Notes: generated by a model from the letters alone, not told the origin. Positions 51,101-61,213 are shown, counted from the first letter of the stretch. The stretch: 64,000 nucleotides of DNA from DASXVX01 sp036504075 (GCA_036504075.1 DASXVX010000052.1:124001-188000), one strand, 5' to 3'. Numbers and translations are program-made.

Positions 51101-54100
51101 TTGAAATGATCCTGGTATCCGGAACCGTTGTCCACCTGGAACTTGTAGCCGGAGCCGACGTGCACGATGCCCGGAGGCATGTTCTCGAGCCCGGCGTCCG
51201 TGGTTGAGGTAAGGAGCGAGATGGTGCTGCCGACGGCGCCCGCCGGGACATCCAGCACGGTGATGTTATCCACCTTGACGGTGGTCTGGGCCGCCGGACC
51301 CGCCTGGGTCTGGGACAGGCTGCCGGTGCCGGCGTTGCCGGCAGCATCGGTGCCGGTCACCTTGATCTGGACGGTACCGCTGAAGCCCTGCGGCAGGTTA
51401 TAGCTGCCGGCCCAGACGTGGCGGTCAACGGCGTCGACGGTCAGGGCCAGATTGGCGGTGTCCGGACCCAGTGTCACGGTAGCGGTCGGGGGGGTCGCCA
51501 CGTCCTCGTTGCTCGTGACCTTCACGATAACCGGATTGCCTGCGGCAGCCGTGATGGTGAAGACCGGGCCGTTGGTGTCCAGGACGATGGTTCGCGGCGC
51601 GCTCGCCACAGACTGACGGCCGGAGCCGGGCACTTTCTGGTTCAGCAGGATCTCGTGGCGGACCGCCTTGGCAGTGTACTCGTTGGCACCCTCCACCAGG
51701 GCGGCGGAATAGGTGAACTTGCCGTCCTTGTCCGCCTGGACGGAGCCGCGGGATTCGCCGTTGCGGAACATTTGGACAGTCGCATAGGGCTCGGCGGTGC
51801 CGGTAATGGTCAGGGCACGGCTGTTGGTCAGCGCCTTGGCAAAGGCGTCAATCGTCGGTGCGACGGGATCCTTCAGGTCGGTCTTGACCGTGAAAGTAGT
51901 CTCCGCTTCGACGTTGCCGGCTCCATCTTGGCTGTGCCACTTCAACGTGTGAACGCCGATGTTGTTTGCATCGGGCGTCCAGGAGTTGCCGGCTGCCCGG
52001 TCCACAGAGTCAACGGACCACGTCAGCGTGGCGCCCGTCTCGGGCGTAAGGGTAATGGTCGGGGCAGTCTTGTACCAGCCGTTCGCGGCGTCGGGAGCCG
52101 CCGGGCTGATGTTGAAGGCAGTGGTCGGGGCCGTGGTGTCCACCGTCAGGGAAACCACGTCGGAAGTCTTCACGTTACCCGCCCGGTCGGTCAGGGTGGC
52201 CGTCAGATCGTCGGTGAAATTCATGCCCTTCGTGATGGTACGGGTGTATACGTACGTCCGGGTCAAGTCACCGGGATTCATGGGCTGCAACTCCATCGGC
52301 AGGTCCTTCTTCAGTTCGCCGATGTTCAGGCGGGCGGTTCCGCCCGGCTCGCCCACCAGGGTTACCGTGAGGGTGCCGTTGGCCTGTGCCACCTTGAAGG
52401 ACTGAATGGTCGGAGCGGTGTTGTCGATGGACAGCTTGAACTGGGCAGTCCGGTCGGTCTTGTTGCCGGCCTGGTCAATCAACCGGGCCACCACCGTGCC
52501 GTCGGTAATGTCGCCTGCCGGAGCCTGCACTGTGGCCTGGTACTGACCAGGGATGGCCGTCTCGGCCATGTCGCCTTCCAGAATCGGGTTGACAATGGCA
52601 TCGTAGTCGGCGCTGTTGCCCACGCGGAAGTGGGCTTTCTTCAGCCCCGTTTCGCCGAAGGCGGTCACCGATATGAATGCGTCTTTCTTCACTGGCAGCA
52701 TGGCGGAATGAGTCAGGGCCGTGAAGGCCGGCGCCTTGGTGTCGACCACGAACTGCCAGGTGGAGTGGGCGGTGGTTTTGTTTCCGGCCTTGTCGGTCAC
52801 GGTGAACTCCGCCTTCACCTTGCCGGAGGTGTTCTGGGCGGACTTGGTGTTGTCGCCGTCCCTCACGGTGTAGCTGCCGGTGTAGATGCCGGTGCCGGCG
52901 CCGGTCTCGGTCAGGGCGACTGCCGTGGCAGTGACGTCGGGCACGGAAACGGTCACCTGGGCCAACCCCACCGGGGCGGTCAGGAGCCCGGACTCGGCGT
53001 GCAGGGTAAAGCCGATTACGTCGTCCTTGGCAAAGCAGGCAATGCGGGTATCCACTTTGGCTGCCGCGTCAATGTCGGCGCTGGTGACGGTGGGTGCGGT
53101 GGCGTCGAGGACCACCTGCGCATTCGCATCCACTTCGTCGGAAACGTTGCCCGCCAGATCGGTCTGAACGGCGCCGACGGTCAGTGTGCGGTTGTCGCTG
53201 TTCAGCACCGTATAGTGGGCGGTGTAGACGCCCGGCGTAGCGGTTTCGGTCACGGTCAGGATCTGCGGGCTGCCGCTGCCGGACTTCATGAGCACCTTGG
53301 TGGTGGCGGCGAGCGCAGGCTCGGCGGTCACGGTTACCGTCAGCGCGTCGTCGGCCTTCAGCGGATGCGGTGCATCGGTAGCAACTTGCGTGACCACCGG
53401 GACGATGGTGTCGACCCGGACGCCGGTCAGCGGGAAGTTCTGGCTGGTGGCGTTACCGGCCAGGTCGGTCAGGGTGACCGTAAGGACCAGGTTCCGCCAC
53501 ATGCCGGCGTCGGCAGGAATGGTGTAGTCGAGCGTGTAGGCGGTTTTGGTGCCGGTGAACGCCCCGGTCAGAGGCGTGGCGGGGTCCCAGGAACCATTTG
53601 CCGCTTGCTTCTCAAAGGCCAGAGAGAACGTGGCTGCGACTTCGGCTTCCGCCGTGAACGCGAGGTGCACGGTCCCGGCTTTCAGCCACGGCTGATTGGG
53701 CGTGGCCTGCGGAGCGGACGGAACGGCCGGTGCGTGGGTGTCTATCTGATACGTAGCGATCTTGGCGGGGGCACCTTCGAGCAGGGTCACGCTGTCCTTG
53801 GCAAAGGCCCACAGGTCCCAGCTGCCCTCATGGACCGGGAACCCGGCCGAATAGGCCGCAAAGGCGGGCAGGCCTGGCTGGGGGGTATCTTTCTGCACCA
53901 GGGCGTACTTGATGGCGGGAGTAGCGCCGGTCGCGGACAGCGTCACCGTCGGCTCGTGGTTCGTCCAGCCCGCAGCGTTAGCGGTCTGGTCCGGATGAGC
54001 AGAAACCACGGGCACGTTGGTGTTTACGGTGAAGCTCCACGGCCCATAGGTCGTGGTGTTTCCCAGCACGTCCTTGACAACCAGGGTGGCGGCGACAGCG

Positions 54101-57100
54101 GAGATGTCCCCGCTCGAGGCGGCCAGGTCTTCGCCCGGCGTGCCGGTGAGCGACCCGGACTTGCCTGCGGTCATGGACAGCGTCACCGAGACCGAGTGAG
54201 GCGCCCCAGTTCCCGACACCGCCAGGGTGAGCGTGGAGTTGGCGACGTCGATGTTGCTGTAGGTGTCGACCACCGGAATGGTGAACGTGGGCTGGGCCGC
54301 GCCGACCGTGGCGCCGCTGGCAGGCCGTACGCCGCCGGCGGTAACCACCGGACCCGTGGTGTCGAACACCACCTGCGGTGCGGCGTCCACTTCAACGGAA
54401 GCGTTGCCGGCCAGGTCGGTCTGCACGGCGCCAACGGTAACGGTCCGGTTGTCGGTACCCTGGACCGTGTAGGTGGCGGTGTAGGTGCCTGCCGTTGCCG
54501 TTTCCGTCACGGTCAGCGGATATGGAGCGAAGCCGTCGGACTTCAGCAGCACCTGCGTCGTAGTGGCAAGCCCGCCTTCGCCGACCACGGTGACCGTAAG
54601 TACGTCGCCCTGCTTCAGCGGAAGCGTCGCATCGGTTGTCACCGAGGTGATAACCGGCTTGTCGGTGTCGACGCCGGCGGTAAGCGAATAGGGTTTAGTG
54701 GTTACGTTGTCAGCGATATCCTTCAGGGTGACGGTGAGGACGAGGTTCCGCCACGTCCCCGCATTGGCCGCGATCACATAATCGGCGGTGTAGGCGGTGT
54801 CGTTGCCGATGAACGACCCGGCAATCGGCGTTGCGGCGGCCCAGGAACCATTGGCAGCCCGCTTCTCAAACGCCAGAGCGTAAGTGGCGGTGAGATTCGC
54901 TTCCGCCGCCGTAAAGGAGAAGTGGACGCTACCTGCGCTCAGCCAGGCACTGGTCGGTGAGACCGCGATGGCTGCCGGAGCAGTCGGTGCATGTGTGTCG
55001 ATATCATAAGAAGCAATCTTTGTGGGCGAGCCAGCCAGCTTGGTATCGCTGTCGGTGGCAAACGCCCACAGGTCCCAGCTGCCCTCATGAACCGGGAACC
55101 CGGCCGAATAGGCCGCAAAGGCAGACAGGGCTGGCTGCCCCGCATCTTTCTGCACCAGGGCGTACTTGATGGCGGGAGTAGTGCCGGTCGCGGTCAGCGT
55201 CACCGTCGGCTCGTGGTTCGTCCAGCCCGCTGCGTTAGCGGTCCGGTCCGGATGGGGAGAAACCACGGGCACGTTGGTGTTTACGGTGAAGTTCCAGGTG
55301 GATCCGGTCGCGGGATAGGTCGTGGTGTTCCCCAGCACGTCCTTGACCACCAGGGTAGCGACGACGGTGGAGATGTCCCCGCTCGAGGCGGCCAGGTCTT
55401 CGCCCGGCGTGCCGGTGAGCGACCCGGAAGTGCCTGCGGTCATGGCCAGCAGGACCGACACCGAATGAGGCGCCCCAGTTCCCGACACAGCCAGGGTGAG
55501 CGTGGAATGGGCGACGTCGATGTTGCTGTAAGTGTCGACCACCGGAATGGTGAACGTGGGTCGGGCTGAACCAACCGTGCTTCCGTCGCCAGGTCGCACG
55601 TCGCTGACTGTGACCGCGGGACCATGCGTATCCAGCAGGACATTCACGGTGGTCGTGGCGGTGTTTCCGGCCACATCGGTCACAACCACCAACAAGGGGT
55701 TCGTGCCTTCCGTCAGTGAAACGTTGGCGTTCCACGAACCGCCGGAGAGCTTTGCACCGGCGCTTCCGACCCGCACGGATGCGATCCCGTGGTTATCGGC
55801 AGCGGTGACCGCCACGGCCTGGGTCGGGTTGACCGTGGCCGCCGGGGCGGTGATCGCAGTTATGGTCGGGATCGCCGTATCCGCGTTGACGGTCTGCGAA
55901 ACCTGGGCGGCCGCGTTGCCGGCCAGGTCGGAGCCGTTGGCCGTAACGGTGATTGCGCCGTCGGCGCCCGCCGGAATCGTAAACGTCCACTTGTTCGTGG
56001 CACCAGTCACCGGGCTCAGGAGCGGATTGCCGGTGACGGTCACCGCCGGCGTGTCCGCGAGCGTCTCACTGGTAGAGACATCAACCGTGACCACGTCGCC
56101 CGCCATAAGCCAGCTACCGGTGTAAAGATCGGTGCCGCGGGTAACTTTGAGCCCGACGCCCAGGGTCGGCGGCGTGTTGTCCCGGTTGATGACGTAGGTG
56201 ACCACGCTGGGTAGACGGGTCTGGTCCGTGACTGCAGCCGTCAGCGTCAGGGTGTTTTTCCCGGGCGAAAGGTCATGGGTCACCGTGAAGGCGCCCGATC
56301 CGTCCGGCGTAACGGACTGGCCATTCAGGTCCAGTCGCACCGCGGTGGCGTCAAGGCCGGTCAGATCTACGCTGCCGGTAATCGTGACGGAACTCGCCTT
56401 GGTGTAGTACTCGCCACCAACCGGGTTGAGACCGGTCCCCGGCAAATTGGCGGTCAGCGGGACCACTTTCTCGGTGTATTTGACATTCCCGACCCAAGTG
56501 GTGGCGGTATTGCCGGCCTCGTCCGTCGCAACGATGGTGATTGCATTGTCGTCACCTTCGGTGCGATTGCTGATTGTGGCACTGCCAGTGAAGGTGTCCT
56601 GTCCGTTCGCAGTGACCGGGGTGACACTCGCACCGTTGATCTTGACCGTAACCGGCGAACCGCCGCTGGCGCCCAATACACCGGCGACAGTAACGGAGGC
56701 CGCGTTGGTCATCGCGGGCAGACTCGGCGTCACCATAATGACGGGTGCGGTCGTATCGACGCTGACCGACTTGCCCGATGAGGTGGCTGTGTTGCCCGCC
56801 AAGTCACCAGCAGTGGCCGCCAGAGTGATCGTGCCGTTGGTGGTGCCACTCACGATGTTAAGGGTCCCCTGGTACTGGGTGTCGGAGAGCTTGTTGAGCG
56901 GAACCGTGGCGCCGGTGACGCTCGGGCCGACCAGCGTTTCACTGCCGGTCAGGTCCACCGTAACCACATCGCCCGTCTTGAGCCAGGAGCCAAGGTAGGG
57001 AGAGCCACCGCGGGCCACGCTCAGGATCAGGGTCAGCGTGGGTGGGGTCTTGTCCTGTACCACCGTGAAGGAGAGCGTGCCCTGGGCCAGACTGCTATCG

Positions 57101-59103
57101 TTGACGTCGGCGGTCAGTACCACGGGGTTGGCCCCGGCGGCAAGCGTGGCCGAAGTCGTGAAAGTGCCATCGCTGCCCAGGGACACAGGTGCGCCGCCGT
57201 TTACCCTCACCGTAACCGTAGCGGTACCGGTCTTCGTAAGGTCGACGCTGCCGGTAATGGTAGCCGTGTCAGCATGGGTGTAGTACGTGCCGCTCACTGC
57301 AGTCAGGCCCGAAAGCGTGGCGGTGATCGGCACCGTCTTGGTGGTGTAGTTCACGGTGTAGCTCTTGCTATCGGTGTTGCCGGCCGCGTCCCTCGCAGTG
57401 ATGGTGATCGTGTTGGCGTCGCCGTCGCTCGCGTGGTTGCTGATGGCGGCGGAACCACTGAAGGTGTCCTTGCCACCTGCGGTGATCACGGATACAGCGT
57501 TGCCATTGATCGTCACCGCAACGGGCGAACCGCCGCTGGCGCCCACATCGCCGGCAATGGGGAGCGTGGTCAGGTAGGTGGTCGGCGGCAAGGTGGCATT
57601 AATGGTGGGCACCGTCTTGTCGAGTGTGACGTAGACCTGGCCGGCGCTGCCCGCGTTGTCCGCCTTGTCGAAGGCGAGGACCTGCACCGGGTAGCGCCCT
57701 TCCGTGGCCGGCAGGGCCGCGATGCCGGTGAAAGCGCCGTCGGCGCCCGGTGTCACGATGACCTCGGGCAAGGATGGATTGGCCTGCGTATTCAAGACGA
57801 CGAGCGTGGCACCGGTTGCGGTACCACTGATGAACGCCTGGGTGACATCCTTGACGTACGTTTCGGCGGCAGTGGTCACACTCACCGTCGGCGCCGTAGT
57901 ATCGGCCACGAAGGTGAAGGTGGCGGTGCCAGTATTGCCCACTTCGTCCACCGCGGACGCGTTCAGGGTGACTGTGCCGTTGGCACCCGCCGGAATGGTC
58001 ACGGTCCGGGTGGTGCCGGTGCCGGAGACGGTGAGCGAGGTTCCCGGTCCCGAACCAAGGGTGGCCGTAAAGGAGACCCCACCCTGCACGTCGCTGGCGT
58101 CGTAGGCCAGGGTCACGTCGACCGTGCCGGCCTGGGCGTCAGCACCGGCGCCGAGGGCAACGGTATGGTTGACCTGGTTCGGGGGGATGACCCGGGTCTG
58201 GGCGGCGCTACTGATTGCGATCGACGGTGCCGCGGTGTCTCGGGTCACCGTAATCGTTTTGGTACCGTCAACCTTGCCGGCCAGTTTTCCGGTAAAGGCA
58301 ACGGTCATACTGCCGTCGGCCGCCAGTGGCAGGTCAAACGAAAAAGCGCCGGTGATGCCGTCGGCGGTGGCATTGCTCACCGTGCCGCCTGCATTCATGG
58401 CAATCGCGGCACCAGGTGAAGCCGTGCCTGCAATAGTCAGGCTGTTAGCGCCCGAATACCAGTGGTCACCAACAGCGTGGAAGTTCGACGCCGTGGGAAC
58501 GGTGAGCGCCAGTGAAACCACGTCCAGCCCTGCGCTCAACGAAGGCAGGCTGCCAATATTGCTGATTGCCTGCGCCACACCTGCCCCATCGGCAAGCAGG
58601 ATCCCTGTGGGTGCCTGCCCTGTCCATCCCGTCTGTCCGGTCACGTTGGTAAACGTAATGCTGCTTGTGCCCGCTGCCAGAACAATGAAGGGAATCTTCA
58701 CCAGGGTGCCGTCGCCCGTGAAAGCTTTGCCGGCGACCATGGAAATGCCCACTGCAAGCTGCCCGGCATTTGGAACCTGGGAGACTCCTTGCGCACCGTT
58801 GCCGGAGACCGTTTTCCACGCGGTACCGGACAGCGAAATGCCGTTGTTGTCGTCATACGCCAGTTTGTTTGGGTCAAACCCTAACTCAATCGCAGCACTG
58901 TTCAGACCCGACGCACCGGTCACAGAGACCCACACCTCGAAGCTGCTCCCCACTTGCGCGGGTGGCGTGGGAATCGTCATACTCACTGTGGCTGCCGCCG
59001 CGACTGTGCTGGTGGCCATGGCGGAAGCGGAAGGGACTGCCACGGTGAGGAGCAAACAGGCGGTTACGCAGCCCGCTAAGAAGCGCCGTAGCCGGAATTC
59101 CAA
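48142..59103 (-). CDS. Giant cell-surface protein with cohesin, Ig repeats and SLH anchor
   Basis: A 3653-residue protein starting at TTG 59103 (AAGGGGTG site). It has a signal peptide (residues 1-30), then an N-terminal cohesin-type domain (about 40-175; AQVGSSFEVWVSVTGASGLNSAAIELGFDP), then about 30 Ig-like modules (many with TDTTAPTV linkers) to ~3430. A Thr/Gly/Pro linker of PGGTTQ repeats follows, then three SLH domains (about 3474-3653; FKDVLPGFWAEASINELVAA, GYTDGSFGADQQITRLQMAV, GFQDGTFGPGQPATRAQAAV). SLH domains bind cell-wall polymer, so this is a surface anchor that could display cohesin. A ~1.26-kb stretch is tandemly duplicated (about 53060-55620). Confidence 0.9.
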   Translation of the reverse strand: MEFRLRRFLAGCVTACLLLTVAVPSASAMATSTVAAAATVSMTIPTPPAQVGSSFEVWVSVTGASGLNSAAIELGFDPNKLAYDDNNGISLSGTAWKTVSGNGAQGVSQVPNAGQLAVGISMVAGKAFTGDGTLVKIPFIVLAAGTSSITFTNVTGQTGWTGQAPTGILLADGAGVAQAISNIGSLPSLSAGLDVVSLALTVPTASNFHAVGDHWYSGANSLTIAGTASPGAAIAMNAGGTVSNATADGITGAFSFDLPLAADGSMTVAFTGKLAGKVDGTKTITVTRDTAAPSIAISSAAQTRVIPPNQVNHTVALGAGADAQAGTVDVTLAYDASDVQGGVSFTATLGSGPGTSLTVSGTGTTRTVTIPAGANGTVTLNASAVDEVGNTGTATFTFVADTTAPTVSVTTAAETYVKDVTQAFISGTATGATLVVLNTQANPSLPEVIVTPGADGAFTGIAALPATEGRYPVQVLAFDKADNAGSAGQVYVTLDKTVPTINATLPPTTYLTTLPIAGDVGASGGSPVAVTINGNAVSVITAGGKDTFSGSAAISNHASDGDANTITITARDAAGNTDSKSYTVNYTTKTVPITATLSGLTAVSGTYYTHADTATITGSVDLTKTGTATVTVRVNGGAPVSLGSDGTFTTSATLAAGANPVVLTADVNDSSLAQGTLSFTVVQDKTPPTLTLILSVARGGSPYLGSWLKTGDVVTVDLTGSETLVGPSVTGATVPLNKLSDTQYQGTLNIVSGTTNGTITLAATAGDLAGNTATSSGKSVSVDTTAPVIMVTPSLPAMTNAASVTVAGVLGASGGSPVTVKINGASVTPVTANGQDTFTGSATISNRTEGDDNAITIVATDEAGNTATTWVGNVKYTEKVVPLTANLPGTGLNPVGGEYYTKASSVTITGSVDLTGLDATAVRLDLNGQSVTPDGSGAFTVTHDLSPGKNTLTLTAAVTDQTRLPSVVTYVINRDNTPPTLGVGLKVTRGTDLYTGSWLMAGDVVTVDVSTSETLADTPAVTVTGNPLLSPVTGATNKWTFTIPAGADGAITVTANGSDLAGNAAAQVSQTVNADTAIPTITAITAPAATVNPTQAVAVTAADNHGIASVRVGSAGAKLSGGSWNANVSLTEGTNPLLVVVTDVAGNTATTTVNVLLDTHGPAVTVSDVRPGDGSTVGSARPTFTIPVVDTYSNIDVAHSTLTLAVSGTGAPHSVSVLLAMTAGTSGSLTGTPGEDLAASSGDISTVVATLVVKDVLGNTTTYPATGSTWNFTVNTNVPVVSPHPDRTANAAGWTNHEPTVTLTATGTTPAIKYALVQKDAGQPALSAFAAYSAGFPVHEGSWDLWAFATDSDTKLAGSPTKIASYDIDTHAPTAPAAIAVSPTSAWLSAGSVHFSFTAAEANLTATYALAFEKRAANGSWAAATPIAGSFIGNDTAYTADYVIAANAGTWRNLVLTVTLKDIADNVTTKPYSLTAGVDTDKPVITSVTTDATLPLKQGDVLTVTVVGEGGLATTTQVLLKSDGFAPYPLTVTETATAGTYTATYTVQGTDNRTVTVGAVQTDLAGNASVEVDAAPQVVFDTTGPVVTAGGVRPASGATVGAAQPTFTIPVVDTYSNIDVANSTLTLAVSGTGAPHSVSVTLSMTAGKSGSLTGTPGEDLAASSGDISAVAATLVVKDVLGNTTTYGPWSFTVNTNVPVVSAHPDQTANAAGWTNHEPTVTLSATGATPAIKYALVQKDTPQPGLPAFAAYSAGFPVHEGSWDLWAFAKDSVTLLEGAPAKIATYQIDTHAPAVPSAPQATPNQPWLKAGTVHLAFTAEAEVAATFSLAFEKQAANGSWDPATPLTGAFTGTKTAYTLDYTIPADAGMWRNLVLTVTLTDLAGNATSQNFPLTGVRVDTIVPVVTQVATDAPHPLKADDALTVTVTAEPALAATTKVLMKSGSGSPQILTVTETATPGVYTAHYTVLNSDNRTLTVGAVQTDLAGNVSDEVDANAQVVLDATAPTVTSADIDAAAKVDTRIACFAKDDVIGFTLHAESGLLTAPVGLAQVTVSVPDVTATAVALTETGAGTGIYTGSYTVRDGDNTKSAQNTSGKVKAEFTVTDKAGNKTTAHSTWQFVVDTKAPAFTALTHSAMLPVKKDAFISVTAFGETGLKKAHFRVGNSADYDAIVNPILEGDMAETAIPGQYQATVQAPAGDITDGTVVARLIDQAGNKTDRTAQFKLSIDNTAPTIQSFKVAQANGTLTVTLVGEPGGTARLNIGELKKDLPMELQPMNPGDLTRTYVYTRTITKGMNFTDDLTATLTDRAGNVKTSDVVSLTVDTTAPTTAFNISPAAPDAANGWYKTAPTITLTPETGATLTWSVDSVDRAAGNSWTPDANNIGVHTLKWHSQDGAGNVEAETTFTVKTDLKDPVAPTIDAFAKALTNSRALTITGTAEPYATVQMFRNGESRGSVQADKDGKFTYSAALVEGANEYTAKAVRHEILLNQKVPGSGRQSVASAPRTIVLDTNGPVFTITAAAGNPVIVKVTSNEDVATPPTATVTLGPDTANLALTVDAVDRHVWAGSYNLPQGFSGTVQIKVTGTDAAGNAGTGSLSQTQAGPAAQTTVKVDNITVLDVPAGAVGSTISLLTSTTDAGLENMPPGIVHVGSGYKFQVDNGSGYQDHFNFNQSKPVIVTLPYDTSAVGKITVYVFDDDKGKWVEWTASNVTLNPDGTITFSTPHFTKFVVGNKPGAPTLTVTALPDLTKNATQAVSFATGNSATGYDIKVNNVVQVHRAGIVDGNFNETVTLAEGANTVDVIVTDGFLTQSATASITADFTAPAINMAAPLNIANGGTITVGASAFTVSGTTEANATVTLSVRSGAPINLGSTGNFSNMVTLTPGNNRLDLTATDLAGNQTAVNYTVVYDNVAPTIVITNPANNGTLTALSAITLAGTVEAGATLTISNNGTQVYTGVLPAAAFSRAVNLNDGANVIDVVAADPYGNTASAQRTVTRSSNVPVISLNALAPKTKQATVTVSGTVTSTGTPVGSLYVNGVDTKFAPVTGAFSTTVTLIEGVNSITVSAVNDAGQATDAVSITLDTTPPVLNVTAPPASLNAATVTINGTTEKGATVTATATGGNAGATADINGAFAVTVSLNYGDNIINITAADDMNNASAAPPFTVNRPAPAAPPSGGGGYTPPVVVAISVSAPVTITRDATVEVTGTANAGAQVTVSRNGGTLTSFTVGSTGAFRYVANLLEGDNLFTFTATVGSVSSTATTTVTRDTIAPSLSITTPAITTTAETATLNIATEKAATVTVNGTESGKADGAGALTVKVNLKVGANKFEVKAVDKAGNASETKSLTITRTRKAEVSVSAPASTDKSSVTISGTATPGADVSMSVNGKAAGTTKADASGKFSATVELALGNNTITVTAKIDGNEAKADATSTRTAPAGTTQPGGTTQPGGTTQPGGTTQPGGTTQPGGTTPTPAKFKDVLPGFWAEASINELVAAGVISGMGDGTFHPEDKVTRAQFAKMIVLALGLKVDENPMLSFTDNSAIPAWAQGYIAAAVKAGLITGYTDGSFGADQQITRLQMAVILGRALALKGIQPSGESRQFADQSQIPAWAATQFDAATRAGLVTGFQDGTFGPGQPATRAQAAVMTLRLMKLK
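48697..48797. repeat. 18-bp coding repeat (PGGTTQ linker)
   Basis: Five to six units of 18 bases (GCCGCCAGGCTGCGTCGT type) encode the flexible PGGTTQ linker between the Ig-like modules and the SLH domains. Confidence 0.85.
53060..55620. repeat. Tandem duplication of about 1.26 kb within the giant gene
   Basis: Two adjoining segments of about 1260 bases encode near-identical ~420-residue blocks. Both contain FTIPVVDTYSNIDVA, SGSLTGTPGEDLAASSGDIS and YSAGFPVHEGSWDLWAFA. Divergence and a six-residue insertion show the duplication is not very recent. Confidence 0.85.
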
Positions 59104-59138
59104 CCTAAACACCCCTTGCTCTGAAGAAATTCGAAGTA

Positions 59139-61175
59139 CTACGGTGCTGTATAGGTGAAGATCTGCGTAGAGCCCGTACGAGTGGCGCCGGTCTTTCCCC
59201 AATAAGTAGCCAACAGGCCGAGGTCAGACAGGAAGACCGAACCACCGCCATCCAAGTCGGCGTTGGCATTCCATGCCCCCGAAGAGGGGGTAGCACCCCA
59301 GGCCGTGGCTAGCGCCCCCAAGTCCTCGAGGAACACGGTATCCGACGACGACGCGTTATCCGCAATGTTTCCAGGCAGCATCCCCAGGTTCATGGATGTC
59401 AGGCTGGTGGAGGCGCCGGCATTGATCGGCACGTTCGTCACATCGAGCGTTAAGTAGGGGTGTTTGGTGAGCCGCACAGTATAGGTGCCGGGCGGGATGG
59501 CCCCAATGTCCACGCTGCCGTCCGAAATAGTCGTGCCGGAAGCGACCGGAGTGGTACCGCTGAGCACAGTCACGATGATTCCGGAGTAGTCTGGCGGATT
59601 CCCTGCCCGGCCGATTAACCGGAACGTACCCACCAACCGACCTCCGGTGCTGATGACTGCTGCGCCGCTGATGGGGTTACCGTCGGGAATGGGCACCTGA
59701 CTGCGGTCCAGGAAAAGGGTGCCGTTTCCACCCGTGGCTCCTGTGGTAACCTCAGCGAAGTTGACACTTGCGTTGCCGGAGACTGCGTTGGCTTTTACCG
59801 TGAACTGAAGCTGCAATGCCTTGTTCTTGCCTGCCGCAATCCCGTTGGGGTTCGTAATGTTGACCAACACAACGCCGACCTCGGGATCATCGGTTTTCAC
59901 AACAGACTGCTTTCCGGCGCCGCCGAGAAGGGTGTTCGTGAAAATGACATCATAGACGGAAAGGCGGGTGGTGTCGTACCGGAATTCGGCGGTGATTCCG
60001 CCCAGGGTCGACGGAATGTTCTCCATGACCGCATCGACAAGGACCGTGTCGCCCGGCGCATAGGTGGTCTTGTCAAACACCAGATGCAAATAAGGCATCA
60101 AGGTGAAGTAGTTGACCGTCGTTTCCGCCGTACCGGTGTGACCAGCCTTATCTGCTGCCGTGGCACGAATCAGGTTGGACCCGTTCACCAGCGAGACGAC
60201 CTTGGAATAGGTGTGGTTCGTCACGTCCACCGTTGCCTGGTCAGCCGCTCCGGGGCTCCCGGCGCCGGGATTCACCTGCACGTAAATCTTGTCGATGTTC
60301 TGATCGGTATACGTTCCGGTGACCGTCACCGATGCGGCCGGGGTGGCGATCGCGTCGATGGTGACCTGCGGCGCGGCGGTGTCAACCACGAACGGGACTG
60401 CCGAAGTGGAGACAGCACCGAGATTCGCCACCAGGGAGTGTGCACCGTCGGCAACGCTGTTAAAGGTAACAGAGTAAGCCCCGGCAGCACTCGCCGTGCC
60501 AGAAAGTGCGGTCGTGGTGTCCAGGGTAACGCCTACGGTCGCTCCGCCACTGGCAGTGCCTGTTACCGTCACGGTTGACGATCCCAGAACCGCTCCCGAA
60601 GCCGGCGAGTCGATCGTCAGGGTTGTCGCTGCGACCGTCAACGTTTGGCTGGCGCCCATGCCGAAGCTGAGTGCACTGCCGGTCGAAGAGACAAAATTGA
60701 CACTGACCACACCGTTGCCGGCGGAAGGGTTGCCAGTAGCAAGGGCAAACGTCGTATTGCCGGCGGCCTTCGTTGTGAACTCGATTTTGCCGACAACGCC
60801 GTCACCCGACGCCCCTCCCTGCTGTCCAAGGCGCAGGGCAATCAAAGTCGCACGGCTCAGTTGACCGGACGTCCCACTGAGCGTGGATGTAAAGTACTGG
60901 CTGGATGATAGCCCCTGGGTCACAACTCCCGCGGGCGTTGTCACCGTGCTGTCGACCGTTGGTTCCAACAAGGCCGAATCATAAAACAGGTCGATCGAAG
61001 ATCCGTACAGATCGGTCACGCCAGTCACGCTGACCGTCAGCACTACCTTGTCGCCAACCGCGGCACTCGACTGGTCCAGTGCGATGCTCACGACTGGACC
61101 GGTGGCCGATGCCACCGGTACGAACAGACTCAACAGGATTCCCACCGACACGAACAGGGCAGTCAGTCGTCTCAC
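59139..61175 (-). CDS. Secreted double-cohesin protein with dockerin
   Basis: A 678-residue secreted protein beginning at GTG 61175 (GGAGGGGA site). It has a signal peptide (residues 1-24), a first cohesin-type domain (about 28-170; SIALDQSSAAVGDKVVLTVSV), an Ig-like middle, a second cohesin-type domain (about 360-490; TTYAPGDTVLVDAVMENIPS) and a peptide-regulatory-like module (about 510-580). A dockerin-like C-terminus (about 600-665) has one good loop (DLDGGGSVFLSD) and one decayed loop. It lies 38 bases after the stalk-cohesin gene and 35 before the giant gene, so these three share a transcript. Confidence 0.85.
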   Translation of the reverse strand: MRRLTALFVSVGILLSLFVPVASATGPVVSIALDQSSAAVGDKVVLTVSVTGVTDLYGSSIDLFYDSALLEPTVDSTVTTPAGVVTQGLSSSQYFTSTLSGTSGQLSRATLIALRLGQQGGASGDGVVGKIEFTTKAAGNTTFALATGNPSAGNGVVSVNFVSSTGSALSFGMGASQTLTVAATTLTIDSPASGAVLGSSTVTVTGTASGGATVGVTLDTTTALSGTASAAGAYSVTFNSVADGAHSLVANLGAVSTSAVPFVVDTAAPQVTIDAIATPAASVTVTGTYTDQNIDKIYVQVNPGAGSPGAADQATVDVTNHTYSKVVSLVNGSNLIRATAADKAGHTGTAETTVNYFTLMPYLHLVFDKTTYAPGDTVLVDAVMENIPSTLGGITAEFRYDTTRLSVYDVIFTNTLLGGAGKQSVVKTDDPEVGVVLVNITNPNGIAAGKNKALQLQFTVKANAVSGNASVNFAEVTTGATGGNGTLFLDRSQVPIPDGNPISGAAVISTGGRLVGTFRLIGRAGNPPDYSGIIVTVLSGTTPVASGTTISDGSVDIGAIPPGTYTVRLTKHPYLTLDVTNVPINAGASTSLTSMNLGMLPGNIADNASSSDTVFLEDLGALATAWGATPSSGAWNANADLDGGGSVFLSDLGLLATYWGKTGATRTGSTQIFTYTAP

Positions 61176-61213
61176 GAACTTCCCCTCCTCCGCCTGGCAC
61201 TTGCAAAAAGCAT

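Noticed and set aside
48199..51207. A 1002-codon open frame on the plus strand
   Set aside because: Antisense shadow of the same giant gene; the composition is Gly/Arg-rich and no family is seen.
51418..54960. An 1180-codon open frame on the plus strand
   Set aside because: It lies wholly opposite the giant SLH gene, has no domain and no ribosome site, and follows from the high-GC codon bias.
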